A stretch of DNA of 64,000 nt from an uncultured Lachnospiraceae bacterium (GTDB taxonomy: Bacteria; Bacillota; Clostridia; Lachnospirales; Lachnospiraceae). The DNA is taken from positions 124,001-188,000 of the forward strand of contig CALWLA010000001.1 in the NCBI GenBank assembly GCA_944381405.1. The letters are read 5' to 3'. The notes beneath the pieces are model-generated. The model saw only the letters and a program-made list of their open reading frames with translations. It was not told where the DNA came from and made no database searches. A program made the position numbers and the translations under genes. Of this stretch, positions 7,928 through 16,724 are shown one piece after another (position 1 is the first letter of the stretch; the number at the start of each line of letters is the position of its first letter).

Positions 7928-9277
7928 TTATTCCTGCAGACAGCCCCAGTCGATCTTCATTTTTTTCAGCACCTTCCGGTAGGATAGGGCCAGAAATACC
8001 GCGGCGCAGATCCAGGCCGCCGGATCGCAGAAGCAGGCCAGGCCGTAGCTGTGAAGCCCCATGGCCGCCGCCGCAAACAGAAGCCTCGCCAGCATCTCCA
8101 CCACGCCTCCCAGCATGGGCAGCAGGCTGTAGCCGCAGCCCTGCATGAAATTCCGGAACACAAAGATATAGCTCAGGGGAATATAGAACAGGGCGCTGAT
8201 CCAGATATAGGTCCTGGCGTAGGGCATCAGGGGCGTCACGTCCCCTGAGAAAAAGAGCCGTATGGTATAGGGGATCGTCAGGATCATGAACACCGCCGCA
8301 AGGATGGAGTAGACCGTATCCATCCGCAGGGCCGCCCGGACCCCTTCCCTGATCCGTCCCATATCCCGTTTTCCTGCGTTCTGCCCCGCATAGGTGGCTC
8401 CCATCTGTCCCATGGAGACCATGCCCTGGGTCACCAGGTTCTGCACCTTGCAGGCAGCCGTATAGGCCGCAATGGCAGAGGGCCCGAAGAGGTTGATGGC
8501 CGCCTGCATGATCATGCCGCCGCAGGCGGTGATGGAAAACTGCAGGGCCATGGGGATGCCGATGGAAAGCTGTCTTTCCGTATCCCTCCGGTTGAGCCGA
8601 AGATCCTGTGTCTCAGGCCGCAGCGAGGGCTCAAAGCGCAGGATGTAAAACAGGCACAGGAGACCGGAAAGGAACTGGGAGATCACCGTAGCGTAGGCCG
8701 CTCCTGCCACGCCCATGGAAAACCGCAGGATGAACAGAAGGTCCAGGGCCACGTTCAGGGCCGCCGAAAACAGCAGGGTATAAAGCGGGATCCGGCTGTT
8801 TCCCACCGCCCGCAGATAGGCAGAGGTCAGGTTGTAAAGCACCGTGGCAAAAAGGCCCCAGGAAATGATGATGATATACCGGTAGGCGTCCTGATAGATC
8901 TCCTCCGGCGTATTCATAAGCCCCAGCAGGCCTCCCATGGACAACACGCACAGGGCCGTCAAAAGCACCGTCACCAGCAGGGAAAGGGTCATGCCGTTTC
9001 CTACGCTGCGCCGCATCCCCTCTCCGTCTCCCGCCCCGAAGCACTGGGCGGTGACCACGGAAAAGCCGGCGGTGATGCCCTGGGCAAAGCCGGTGATGAG
9101 GAACATGATGGTTCCGGTAGAGCCCACCGCCGCCAGGGCGTCGCTGCCCACATAGCGGCCCACGATGATGGTGTCCGCCATGTTATAGAGCTGCTGGAAG
9201 ATATTTCCCAGAAGAAGGGGCAGCATGAACCGGAGCATCAGCGGCACCGGGCGCCCCTTGGTCATATCAAGCTGCAT
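7928..9277 (-). CDS. MATE family multidrug exporter
   Basis: 449 aa, the normal length for a MATE protein, with about 12 membrane helices spread over the whole sequence. The N-terminal pattern P-L-L-L-G-N-I-F-Q-Q-L-Y-N-M-A-D-T-I-I-V-G is typical of the NorM/DinF-like clostridial group. The repeated mid-protein half (A-L-Q-F-S-I-T-A-C-G-G-M-I-M-Q) mirrors the first half. Such carriers export cationic drugs or metabolites using a Na+ or H+ gradient; the substrate is unknown. It lies 14 bases after the M24 peptidase gene and is probably the last gene of the feoAB-headed run. It is distinct from the second MATE gene at 60072-61448. Confidence 0.92.
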   Translation of the reverse strand: MQLDMTKGRPVPLMLRFMLPLLLGNIFQQLYNMADTIIVGRYVGSDALAAVGSTGTIMFLITGFAQGITAGFSVVTAQCFGAGDGEGMRRSVGNGMTLSLLVTVLLTALCVLSMGGLLGLMNTPEEIYQDAYRYIIIISWGLFATVLYNLTSAYLRAVGNSRIPLYTLLFSAALNVALDLLFILRFSMGVAGAAYATVISQFLSGLLCLFYILRFEPSLRPETQDLRLNRRDTERQLSIGIPMALQFSITACGGMIMQAAINLFGPSAIAAYTAACKVQNLVTQGMVSMGQMGATYAGQNAGKRDMGRIREGVRAALRMDTVYSILAAVFMILTIPYTIRLFFSGDVTPLMPYARTYIWISALFYIPLSYIFVFRNFMQGCGYSLLPMLGGVVEMLARLLFAAAAMGLHSYGLACFCDPAAWICAAVFLALSYRKVLKKMKIDWGCLQE

Positions 9278-9291
9278 CTTCCGCCGCTCCT

Positions 9292-11103
9292 TTACGCATT
9301 GGCTCCATCGGTCTCCGGAAGGGGCGCGCAGGCCTCTTTAAGCCAGGCCCGCTCTTCCTCCGTCATATAGGCCTCCAGAGCATCGTACACCTCTTTGTGG
9401 TAAGCGTTCAGAAGCGCCAAGTCCTCCTTCCGCATATAGGAAGGATCCAGGGCCTCCTTGTCCATGGGGCACTTGGTATAGGCTTCAAACCGGCAGAACT
9501 GACCGTACTCGTTCCGGTGATCCTTTACGCACATCAGCAGGTTTTCCGTCCGGACGCCGTGGCTGCCTTCGATATAAAGGCCCGGCTCGTCGGAGACGAA
9601 CATGCCCTCTGAAAACGGATAGGAATCCTGCCGCTCCGGCACCAGCTTATAGCGGATGCCTACAGGCCGCTCATGGACGTTCAGCAAAAAGCCTACGCCG
9701 TGGCCCGTTCCGTGGTTGAAATTAAGGCCTCTTCTCCAGAAGGGCTCCCGGGCGATATAATCCAGGGCAACGCCGTTGGTGCCCTCCAGGAATCTGGCGT
9801 CCGCAAGCCTGAGGTTTGCGATGACGCTCAGGGTAAAGTCCCGTTTTTCCTCCTGGGTACAGGGACCGCAGGCCCAGGTCCTGGTGACGTCCGTGGTGCC
9901 CTCCAGGTACTGTCCGCCGGAATCCACCAGATACAGGCCCCTTGCCTCAATGGGGGTATCCTGCTCCGGCGAGGGCGCGTAATGGCACATGGCGGCATTG
10001 GGTCCGTAGGCTGCGATGGTGGTGAAGCTTTCCTCGATAAAGCCCTCCTGCATGGCCCGGAGCTCATGGAGCTTTTCCACCGTCTTCCACTCCGTAAGAG
10101 GCGTCTTTCCCACATTCTGGCGGAACCAGTACATGAATTTGGTCAGGGCCACCCCATCCTTGATATGGGCCTTTTTCAGGTTTTCCATTTCCACGGGATT
10201 CTTGTGGGCCTTTGCGATGGTGGTGGGCAGCATCCGGTCCAGGATCCGGACCTCTGCCGGGACCGCAGCGCAAAGGGCGTAGTTGGTCTTTTCCTTTTCC
10301 AAAAGCAGGGTCTTTGCGGAAAGTCCCTCCATGGCTTCATATACCCGGTCCGTATCCGTCTCCACCTCGACGGAAAGGCCTGCCAGATAAGCGGACACCT
10401 CCTCCGTCAGATGACCCTTTGCCGTATAGAGCACCGTCCTGTCTCCCTGAAGCAGCAGGAAGGAAAGGAATACCGGATTGCAGGGCACGTCGTTTCCCCG
10501 CAGGTTGAGCAGCCAGGCGATATCGTCCAGGGAGCTGATCACATGGGCCTCTGCGGAAAGCTCTGCGAGAGACTTTCTGAGGTCGGAAAGCTTTTCTGCG
10601 GCAGGCTTTCCTGCATACTGCTCCGAAAGGATCCAGCAGGGAGCCGCCGCCGGCGCCGGACGGTTTTCCCAGATCTCATCCGGCAGGTCCCTGTTCCATA
10701 CCACATGGGCCTCTTTTCTGGACAGCTTCCAGAGGAGCTCCTCCGCCTCGCTGCAGGCCACGCATCTGCCGTTAAAGCCAAAGGTTCCGCCCTCCGGCAT
10801 ATGGGAAAGGATATAGTCCTCCAGGGCGGGGGTCTCCGGCTCTCCCATCTTCATCAGCGTGACGCCGCTGTTCTGAAGCTGCTTTCCCGCCTGAACAAAA
10901 TACCGGCCGTCGGTCCAGAGACCGGCCTCCTCCATGGTGATCACCAGCTTTCCTGCAGAGCCGGTAAAGCCGGTCAGCTCCGCGATCTCCCGGTAATGAT
11001 CTCCCACATACTCGGACTGATGATCGTCATCCATGGTGACGTAGTATACGTCGATTCCCTCCCGCTTCATCAGCTCTCTCATTTTTACAATCTGCTCTCT
11101 CAT
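9292..11103 (-). CDS. Xaa-Pro aminopeptidase family M24 (long, three-domain form)
   Basis: 603 aa, matching the long three-domain aminopeptidase P form found in clostridia and eukaryotes rather than the 350-440 aa bacterial PepP/PepQ. Two creatinase-like N-terminal domains (about 1-300) precede the pita-bread catalytic domain. Metal ligands are visible as V-D-S-G-G-Q-Y, G-T-T-D-V-T-R-T, N-H-G-T-G-H-G-V-G, S-D-E-P-G-L-Y and R-T-E-N-L, i.e. the Asp-Asp-His-Glu-Glu set for two metal ions. It removes an N-terminal residue preceding proline from peptides, most likely in the cytoplasm since no signal peptide is present. It is co-directional with the MATE and HAD genes. Confidence 0.93.
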   Translation of the reverse strand: MREQIVKMRELMKREGIDVYYVTMDDDHQSEYVGDHYREIAELTGFTGSAGKLVITMEEAGLWTDGRYFVQAGKQLQNSGVTLMKMGEPETPALEDYILSHMPEGGTFGFNGRCVACSEAEELLWKLSRKEAHVVWNRDLPDEIWENRPAPAAAPCWILSEQYAGKPAAEKLSDLRKSLAELSAEAHVISSLDDIAWLLNLRGNDVPCNPVFLSFLLLQGDRTVLYTAKGHLTEEVSAYLAGLSVEVETDTDRVYEAMEGLSAKTLLLEKEKTNYALCAAVPAEVRILDRMLPTTIAKAHKNPVEMENLKKAHIKDGVALTKFMYWFRQNVGKTPLTEWKTVEKLHELRAMQEGFIEESFTTIAAYGPNAAMCHYAPSPEQDTPIEARGLYLVDSGGQYLEGTTDVTRTWACGPCTQEEKRDFTLSVIANLRLADARFLEGTNGVALDYIAREPFWRRGLNFNHGTGHGVGFLLNVHERPVGIRYKLVPERQDSYPFSEGMFVSDEPGLYIEGSHGVRTENLLMCVKDHRNEYGQFCRFEAYTKCPMDKEALDPSYMRKEDLALLNAYHKEVYDALEAYMTEEERAWLKEACAPLPETDGANA

Positions 11104-11153
11104 GATCTGCCTCCCATTTTCGTAAATTTCTGTTTCAGCGTGCTTTTATCGCT

Positions 11154-12014
11154 TTATCCTTCCGCATCTGAAAAAAGTCCCAAAGCCTGGCAGGCTTTGT
11201 AGATCCCGTCGTTGCGGATATCCTCCGTTACATAATCCGCAGCAGCCTTGGTCTTTTCCATGGCGTTCCCCACCGCCACCCCGACGCCTGCGGCCTGCAG
11301 GATCTCGATGTCGTTTTCGGAATCTCCAAAGGCATAGGTGTCCTTTTGCCCGATTCCGTAGTATTCGCAGAGGCGCTCAAGCCCCTTTGCCTTGGAGCAG
11401 CAAAGCTCCACCATATCCGCTCCTGCCCCTGAGGAAAAGGTCAGAAGCCGCACCATGGGAAACCGCTGCAGGAAGGCCTCCTTGTCCCTGCCGTCCCGGC
11501 CCACATAGGACATGGCCCGTACCGGCAGCTTCCACAGCTCCTCCGGCGGTGCAAAGCGGCGTTTTAGGAACTTGTTGTAGCTTTTGTCCGCTTCCTCCTT
11601 CAGGGCGGGGTTGACGAAATAGTCCCGGCCGTTTACCGTGGTCCCCACGCAGAGGCCGTGGCTTGCGGCGTACGCCACGATCTCCCGCACCAGCTCCGGC
11701 TCCATGAAGTGATTGAAGATCAGCTTGTACTGGCTGCTGCCCCGCTCCGGGTCATAGGGCCCTTCCTCCGCCCGCACTGCCACCCTGGTGCCGTTCTGAT
11801 GGATCACCGCATCCGGCTCCACCATATCCCGGAACATATAACTGTAATAATTGTCCATATCCCTGCCGCTGGCCAGAGCGATGATATAGTGCTGCCGCAG
11901 CTTTTTCAAGGCCAGCAGGGCCGAGGGACAGATCTCGTTTCTGGCATTGTCCAGAAGGGTATGATCCAGATCAAAGGCTACAATGCCCCGCTTTTCGTTT
12001 CTTTTTTCCTGCAT
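11154..12014 (-). CDS. Cof-type HAD-superfamily phosphatase
   Basis: 286 aa soluble hydrolase of the Cof/YidA class. Motif I is F-D-L-D-H-T-L-L-D-N near residue 15 (nucleophile and acid/base Asp). Thr/Ser and Lys motifs follow (A-S-G-R near residue 58; C-S-K-A-K-G in the late part). Motif IV is F-G-D-S-E-N-D-I-E, and the C-terminal G-V-G-V-A-V-G-N-A-M is characteristic of Cof proteins. The C2-type cap between motifs II and III would set substrate choice, usually sugar phosphates or cofactor phosphates; the substrate cannot be told. The gene sits 13 bases after feoB, within the same apparent transcript. Confidence 0.9.
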   Translation of the reverse strand: MQEKRNEKRGIVAFDLDHTLLDNARNEICPSALLALKKLRQHYIIALASGRDMDNYYSYMFRDMVEPDAVIHQNGTRVAVRAEEGPYDPERGSSQYKLIFNHFMEPELVREIVAYAASHGLCVGTTVNGRDYFVNPALKEEADKSYNKFLKRRFAPPEELWKLPVRAMSYVGRDGRDKEAFLQRFPMVRLLTFSSGAGADMVELCCSKAKGLERLCEYYGIGQKDTYAFGDSENDIEILQAAGVGVAVGNAMEKTKAAADYVTEDIRNDGIYKACQALGLFSDAEG

Positions 12015-12027
12015 AGCTCTCCCTCCC

Positions 12028-14067
12028 TTACAAAAGCCTGCTTCCGATCTGGTAGATCAAAAAGCTCATCACCCAGGCCGTCGCCAGCTGGAAGATCACG
12101 GAAAGGGCCGTCCATCTGCGGCTGCCGGATTCCCGGCGGATGGTGATGATGGTGGCGGCACAGGGCACATACAGCAGGCAGAACACCATCAGGCACACCG
12201 CGTTCAGGGGGCCGAAGCCGATGGCGGAAAGGCCGGCGTAAAGGCTTGCCATACCGGCGGAAGAATTGACGTTCGGTACGCCGAAAAGCACTGCACAGGA
12301 GGATACCACCACCTCCTTTGCGGATATGCCGGCGATGAGGGCCACCACGATCTGCCAGAAGCCGAGGCCGCAGGGTACAAAGAGGGGCACGATAAAGCGT
12401 CCGATCTGGGCGCCGAAGCTCTGGGTCATATCCGTGGTATAGCCTGCAGGGCCGAAATTCAGGATCAGCCACATCACCACAGAGGCGGCGAAGATGGTGG
12501 TGCCTGCCTTCTGCAGGAAGTCCTTGACCTTTTCCCAGACATAGATGAACACGGTCCTCAGGCTGGGGAGCTTATACTCCGGCAGCTCGATCAAAAGGGC
12601 GTTTTCCGTTTTGCTGCGGTCCATCCGGCTGATGACAAAGGCCACCAGGATGGCCATGAAGATGCCGATGACATACATGGAGTAGGCTGCCAGCATGGCG
12701 TAGTCCGGGAAAAACAGCTCTGAAAAGAGGATGTATACCGGAAGCCTTGCGGAGCAGGACATGAAGGGGGTCACCAGCATGGTCTTCAGCCTGTCCCTGC
12801 GGTTTTCCAGAGCTCTGGAGGCCATGATGGCGGGCACCGTACAGCCGAAGCCCAGCAGCATGGGGATAAAGGCCCGGCCGGACAGGCCCAGCCTGCCCAT
12901 GATGCCGTCCATCACATAGGCCACCCGGGACATGTATCCGCTGTCTTCCAGAAGGGCCAGGGCCAGAAACAGGATGAAGATATTGGGCAGGAAGGTGATG
13001 ATGCCGCCTACCCCTGCGATGATTCCGTCGCAGATGAGGGAGATCAGGGGCGCGGAGCAGCCGGCCGCCGTAAGGCCGGACAGCACCAGGCCGGACAGCT
13101 GTTCGATCAGGATTTCCACATAGCCCTTGAGAAAATCGCCCACCGTAAAGGTCAGGAAGAACACCAGGGCCATGATGCATAAGAATACGGGAATGGACCA
13201 GATCCTGTGGGTCAGGATCCGGTCGATCCGGTCCGTCAGCTCCGCCTTCCGGGCCCTTCCCATGAGACACTCCTCTACGATCTCCTCGATAAAATCATAT
13301 TTTTCATTGATCACCCGGTCCTCAAAGCCTGCCGTCTGCTGCCGGGGCAGGTCTACGGGATACCGTTCCCAGATGGCATCGTCGGATTCCAGAAGCTTTA
13401 GGGCCAGCCACCGGTAATTGGAAAGCCCCGGATAGTTCTGCCGCAGGGCCTCCTCAAACAGGTCGATGCGGTCCTCGATCTCGTCCGAATATACCATGGC
13501 GTATTCGCTGTGATGGTCGTGCCTGTGCCGGGTCTTTTCCGCATTTTTATGCTCGTGGATCAGGGGATCCGGCCCCGCCTGTTCCTTATGGTGCAGCACC
13601 GCATGCATCAGCACCTCAAGGCCCCGGCGCTTTCTGGCGCTGACGGGGATCACCGGCGCTCCCAGCATCTCCGGGAGTCTGTGAAGGTCGATCTCCATGC
13701 CCCGTTTTTCCACGATGTCCATCATGTTCAGGGCTACCACCACCGGCTTTCCCAGCTCCAGAAGCTGCAGGGTCAGGTAGAGATTCCGTTCCAGGGAGGA
13801 GGCGTCCACCACGTCGATGACCACGTCCACCTCGTCGGAAAGGATAAAGTCCCTGGAGACCTGCTCCTCCATGGTGTAGGAGGTCAGGGAGTAGGTGCCC
13901 GGAAGGTCTACGAGCCGGATATCCTCTCCCTGGAACCGGAAGCTTCCCTCCACCTTTTCCACCGTGACTCCCGGCCAGTTGGCCACCTTCAGCCTGGCGC
14001 CGGTATAGGCGTTGAAAAGGGTCGTTTTTCCGCAATTCGGATTACCGATAAAGGCGACTGTGATCAT
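12028..14067 (-). CDS. feoB: Ferrous iron transporter FeoB
   Basis: 679 aa membrane protein for Fe2+ uptake. The N-terminal GTPase domain has G1 G-N-P-N-C-G-K-T-T (8-16), G3 D-L-P-G-T-Y-S and G4 N-M-M-D. A His-rich insert (H-E-H-K-N-A-E-K-T-R-H-R-H-D-H-H, about 170-185) follows the G domain and could bind metal. A helical spacer leads to about eight to ten membrane helices with the two Gate regions (L-L-G-F-G-C-T-V-P-A; V-P-C-G-L-G-F), including the conserved Cys. The start overlaps the feoA stop by four bases, so translation is coupled. A strong promoter lies ahead of feoA. Iron regulation is likely, but no Fur box was identified. Confidence 0.97.
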   Translation of the reverse strand: MITVAFIGNPNCGKTTLFNAYTGARLKVANWPGVTVEKVEGSFRFQGEDIRLVDLPGTYSLTSYTMEEQVSRDFILSDEVDVVIDVVDASSLERNLYLTLQLLELGKPVVVALNMMDIVEKRGMEIDLHRLPEMLGAPVIPVSARKRRGLEVLMHAVLHHKEQAGPDPLIHEHKNAEKTRHRHDHHSEYAMVYSDEIEDRIDLFEEALRQNYPGLSNYRWLALKLLESDDAIWERYPVDLPRQQTAGFEDRVINEKYDFIEEIVEECLMGRARKAELTDRIDRILTHRIWSIPVFLCIMALVFFLTFTVGDFLKGYVEILIEQLSGLVLSGLTAAGCSAPLISLICDGIIAGVGGIITFLPNIFILFLALALLEDSGYMSRVAYVMDGIMGRLGLSGRAFIPMLLGFGCTVPAIMASRALENRRDRLKTMLVTPFMSCSARLPVYILFSELFFPDYAMLAAYSMYVIGIFMAILVAFVISRMDRSKTENALLIELPEYKLPSLRTVFIYVWEKVKDFLQKAGTTIFAASVVMWLILNFGPAGYTTDMTQSFGAQIGRFIVPLFVPCGLGFWQIVVALIAGISAKEVVVSSCAVLFGVPNVNSSAGMASLYAGLSAIGFGPLNAVCLMVFCLLYVPCAATIITIRRESGSRRWTALSVIFQLATAWVMSFLIYQIGSRLL

Positions 14068-14285
14068 TGCTCTGCCACCTCCACATTTTCCGTGATATGC
14101 TTGCCCAGGGCGAACCGGGTCCCCCGGATCTTCACCACCATGGTGCCTCCGCTTTTATTGTTCATGACCTCCAGCAGGGTCCCCTTCGTCATTCCCAGCA
14201 CGCCAAGGCGCCGCTTCATATCCTGGGGAAGCTCCAGTCCCTGCACGCAGTAGGAACGTCCTGTCTGTCCATTGTTCAGTCTCAT
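14064..14285 (-). CDS. feoA: FeoA ferrous iron transport accessory protein
   Basis: 73 aa, a single SH3-like FeoA domain of normal size. Typical features are G-L-E-L-P-Q-D-M-K-R-R-L-G-V-L-G-M-T-K-G-T-L-L-E-V written with the usual hydrophobic spacing, and a C-terminal T-R-F-A-L-G-K strand. It acts in the cytoplasm as a partner of FeoB. First gene of the feoAB-HAD-M24-MATE run, with a four-base overlap with feoB. Confidence 0.93.
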   Translation of the reverse strand: MRLNNGQTGRSYCVQGLELPQDMKRRLGVLGMTKGTLLEVMNNKSGGTMVVKIRGTRFALGKHITENVEVAEQ

Positions 14286-14332
14286 GCTGTCTGCTCCATC
14301 TTCTTCTGCTGCATTTTCTTATTCCGAGGTTT

Positions 14333-14361
14333 ATTATAGCGAAGGGCGGCGGCAAACTCAA
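14333..14361 (-). promoter_or_regulatory. feoA promoter
   Basis: On the minus strand TTGAGT (14356-14361), a 17-base spacer and a perfect TATAAT (14333-14338) lie about 50 bases ahead of the feoA start. No obvious Fur- or DtxR-type palindrome overlaps it. Confidence 0.8.
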
Positions 14362-14375
14362 TAGCCGCCCATCAC

Positions 14376-14421
14376 AAAAAATACGTGCAGCAGGAGGAGA
14401 AGTTTCTCCATCCTCTGCACG
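14376..14421 (-). terminator. Terminator after the GIY-YIG gene
   Basis: A long stem (CGTGCAG with inner GGAGAA/TTCTCC and closing CTGCACG, 14384-14421) is followed on the minus strand by TATTTTTT. It begins 16 bases past the stop at 14437. The plus side also has TTTTT, so it may work in both directions. It separates the helicase/regulator operon from feoAB. Confidence 0.82.
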
Positions 14422-14436
14422 TTTTTCTCAAGGGAA

Positions 14437-14697
14437 TCATAAAGGCAGCTTCAGCTTTTCCTTCCGGGAAAGCTTTTTGATGGCGGCCTCCCGCCGCAGG
14501 GCTTCCTCCTTGGTGGCAAAGCCCTCCCAGTAAAAAAGGGTAAGGGGACCCCGGCCTCTGGTATACTTTGCGCCCTTTCCCTCCCGGTGGGCCTTAAGGC
14601 GCCGCTCCAGGTCCGTGGTATAGCCGGTGTAAAGGCTGCCGTCCCCACAGCGCAGCACATAAACATAGGCTCCGAAGTCCGCATCAGGCTTCTTCAA
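14437..14697 (-). CDS. GIY-YIG domain protein (UPF0213/YazA-YhbQ type)
   Basis: 86 aa, one GIY-YIG nuclease fold. The paired motif appears as Y-V-Y-V-L-R-C ... L-Y-T-G-Y-T, followed by D-L-E-R-R-L-K-A-H and the late [12 protein letters not shown]. The family is small and of uncertain function, possibly acting on damaged or branched DNA. The only in-frame start giving a complete motif is TTG at 14695-14697, 14 bases inside the preceding response-regulator gene; its ribosome binding site is weak, so translation may depend on coupling. A strong terminator follows. Confidence 0.82.
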   Translation of the reverse strand: MKKPDADFGAYVYVLRCGDGSLYTGYTTDLERRLKAHREGKGAKYTRGRGPLTLFYWEGFATKEEALRREAAIKKLSRKEKLKLPL

Positions 14698-15358
14698 ACT
14701 TATACCCCATTCCCCAGATGGTCTTGATCTGCTCTCCTGCGGCTCCCAGCTTGGCCCGCAGCTTTTTCACATGGGTATCGATGGTGCGGGCATCTCCGAA
14801 ATAGTCGTAATCCCAGACGTTGTTCAGGATCTTTTCCCGGCTCAGGGCGATGCCCTTGTTCTGCATGAAATAATCCAAAAGCTCGAACTCCTTGAAGCTC
14901 AGCTCCACGGTCTTGTCTCCGGTCTTTACCGTATGGGCGGACCGGTCCAGCTCGATGCCGCCGCATTTCAGGATGTCCGGCTGTCCCTGCCGGGTCCTGC
15001 GGAGGATGGCGTCCACCCTGGCGGTAAGGATCTTGGGGGAGAAGGGCTTTGAGATATATTCGTCCACCCCCAGCATAAATCCCTGCAGCTCGTCCTGTTC
15101 TTCTCCCCGGGCGGTCAGCATGATGATGGGGACCTTGGAGATCTTCCGGATGGTCTTCAGCACCTCCCAGCCGTTCATCTTGGGCATCATCACGTCCAGA
15201 AGGATCAGGGCGATGTCCTTTTCCGAGCAGAATTTATCCACCGCTTCTTCCCCGTCTGCCGCTTCGATGACCTGAAAGCCTTTTGCAGAAAGGAAATCAT
15301 TGATCAGCTTTCGCATCCTTACTTCATCGTCTACTACCAAAACCTTTAATTCGTCCAT
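14684..15358 (-). CDS. OmpR/PhoB-type response regulator
   Basis: 224 aa. The receiver domain has the acidic pair D10-D11, phospho-acceptor Asp55 (L-L-D-V-M-M-P) and Lys104 (S-K-P-F-S-P). A winged-helix DNA-binding domain follows (about 125-224; [11 protein letters not shown], ending W-G-M-G-Y-K-F). I chose the ATG at 15358 because AGGAG lies six bases ahead and the protein then begins M-D-E-L-K-V-L, normal for the family; a longer TTG start is unlikely. The gene overlaps the helicase gene by 35 bases. No kinase gene follows it; the kinase at 164-1774 is a plausible partner, now 13 kb away. Confidence 0.92.
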   Translation of the reverse strand: MDELKVLVVDDEVRMRKLINDFLSAKGFQVIEAADGEEAVDKFCSEKDIALILLDVMMPKMNGWEVLKTIRKISKVPIIMLTARGEEQDELQGFMLGVDEYISKPFSPKILTARVDAILRRTRQGQPDILKCGGIELDRSAHTVKTGDKTVELSFKEFELLDYFMQNKGIALSREKILNNVWDYDYFGDARTIDTHVKKLRAKLGAAGEQIKTIWGMGYKFEEA

Positions 15359-16718
15359 GAACTCCTCTTCTTTCCTCCCTAAGCTCTCGCACAAACCTTG
15401 ACTGTTTCTGGGGCCTATTGTAGCGGCTGTTTGTGTAAAAAATGTGAAGGAACTGGCGGGCTCTTGTCATTGCCACATAAAACATCCTCCGTTCCTCCTC
15501 CAGTTCCTCTCTTCCCTTGTTCTTTCCATGGGGCGTGACCCCTTCGTTGGCGTCTATCAGAAACACCACCGTAAACTCCAGCCCTTTGGCCCCGTGGAAG
15601 GTGGAAAATACCGGAAGCTCCGAAAAGCCCTGGCCTCTGAGGAAGGCTCTCGGAGGCGGGGCCTCTCCGTTGGTCCGGTACAGCACCGCCATTTCCGAAA
15701 GGGGGATCCCCTGGCCGAGATACCGCCTGATCAGCGCGGACAGGGCCTCGTATTCCGCCTGTTCGTTTTCAAAGCCCTGTACCGATACCCTAGCGGCCAG
15801 ACTGCGCCCTGGCCGGAGCTCTTTGGGAAACCGGCTGCGGTTATGTTCGATGAGCCGGAGGGCCGCCTCTATGATCTCCCCGCCGGACCGGTAGTTCTGA
15901 TCCAAAAGCACCCTTTTGCAGCCGGGATAGTCCTCCGGAAACCGCAGCATGATCCCGGGCTTTGAACCCCGGAAGCCATAGATGCTCTGATCGTCGTCTC
16001 CCACGATGAAAAGATTGTTCTCCGGAGCCGCCAGGAGCCTTACGATGTCGTACTGTACCTGATTGATGTCCTGAAATTCGTCCACCAGGATGTACCGGAA
16101 ACGCTTCCGCTCCCGGGCGAGGATCTCCGGCCTTTTCCGGAAAAGGGTCAGGCATAAAAGCAGCATATCGTCGAAATCCAGAAGCCGCATGCAAAGGAGC
16201 ATCCTTCCGTAGGCCTCATAGATCCGGAAAAAAAGGCCCGGGTCACAGGCGCCCGGCACAAAGCTCCGGGAAAGCCCGCAGTTTTTCGCCCGGCTGATCT
16301 CCGCCAGCAACAGGCCCGCCAGGTCCTCCGTATAGACCGCGGGAATATCCGGCCGTTCCAGGATCTTTCTCAGGACAGCCTGCTGTTCTTCGGTTTTGAT
16401 GATGTTTTTCGGGGTAAAACCAAGATAGGTCTGCAGAATGGAAAAAAAGACGGAATGGAAGGTGCCGAAGACCGGCGCTGCCGCCGGAGCCTCCCGGCTG
16501 TTCCTCCGTTCCTTTTCGTAGCGCTTTTGCATCTCCTGGGCCGCCGCCCTGGTAAAGGTGATGACCAGGATCTCCCCGGGTCCTGCACCCTGTTTTTCCA
16601 CAAGGTGCAGGATGCGGTTTACGATCACCGTGGTCTTTCCGCTTCCGGGGCCTGCCAGGACGAGCATGGGCCCGTCGGTATGTCTGATGGCGCAAAGCTG
16701 CGCCTCATTGAATGCCAT
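15324..16718 (-). CDS. Compact UvrD/Rep-like SF1 helicase lacking the 2B region
   Basis: 464 aa ATP-dependent DNA helicase. Motifs seen: Walker A G-P-G-S-G-K-T-T (23-30), T-F-H-S near 86, motif II V-D-E-F-Q-D (212-217), motif III G-D-D-D-Q-S-I-Y-G-F-R-G (240-251), motif IV Q-N-Y-R-S (274-278), motif V F-H-G-A-K-G-L-E-F (374-382), motif VI Y-V-A-M-T-R-A-R (414-421). Relatives in Lachnospiraceae are about 600-700 aa and have some 150 or more residues (domain 2B) between A-V-L-Y-R-T-N and motif V; here only about 22 remain (350-371). The junction G-E-A-P-P-P-R-A looks unrelated to either side. Six bases follow the upstream CAP-protein stop. It may be an impaired or regulation-free helicase. Confidence 0.88.
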   Translation of the reverse strand: MAFNEAQLCAIRHTDGPMLVLAGPGSGKTTVIVNRILHLVEKQGAGPGEILVITFTRAAAQEMQKRYEKERRNSREAPAAAPVFGTFHSVFFSILQTYLGFTPKNIIKTEEQQAVLRKILERPDIPAVYTEDLAGLLLAEISRAKNCGLSRSFVPGACDPGLFFRIYEAYGRMLLCMRLLDFDDMLLLCLTLFRKRPEILARERKRFRYILVDEFQDINQVQYDIVRLLAAPENNLFIVGDDDQSIYGFRGSKPGIMLRFPEDYPGCKRVLLDQNYRSGGEIIEAALRLIEHNRSRFPKELRPGRSLAARVSVQGFENEQAEYEALSALIRRYLGQGIPLSEMAVLYRTNGEAPPPRAFLRGQGFSELPVFSTFHGAKGLEFTVVFLIDANEGVTPHGKNKGREELEEERRMFYVAMTRARQFLHIFYTNSRYNRPQKQSRFVRELREERRGVHGRIKGFGSRR

Positions 16719-16724
16719 CTGTCT

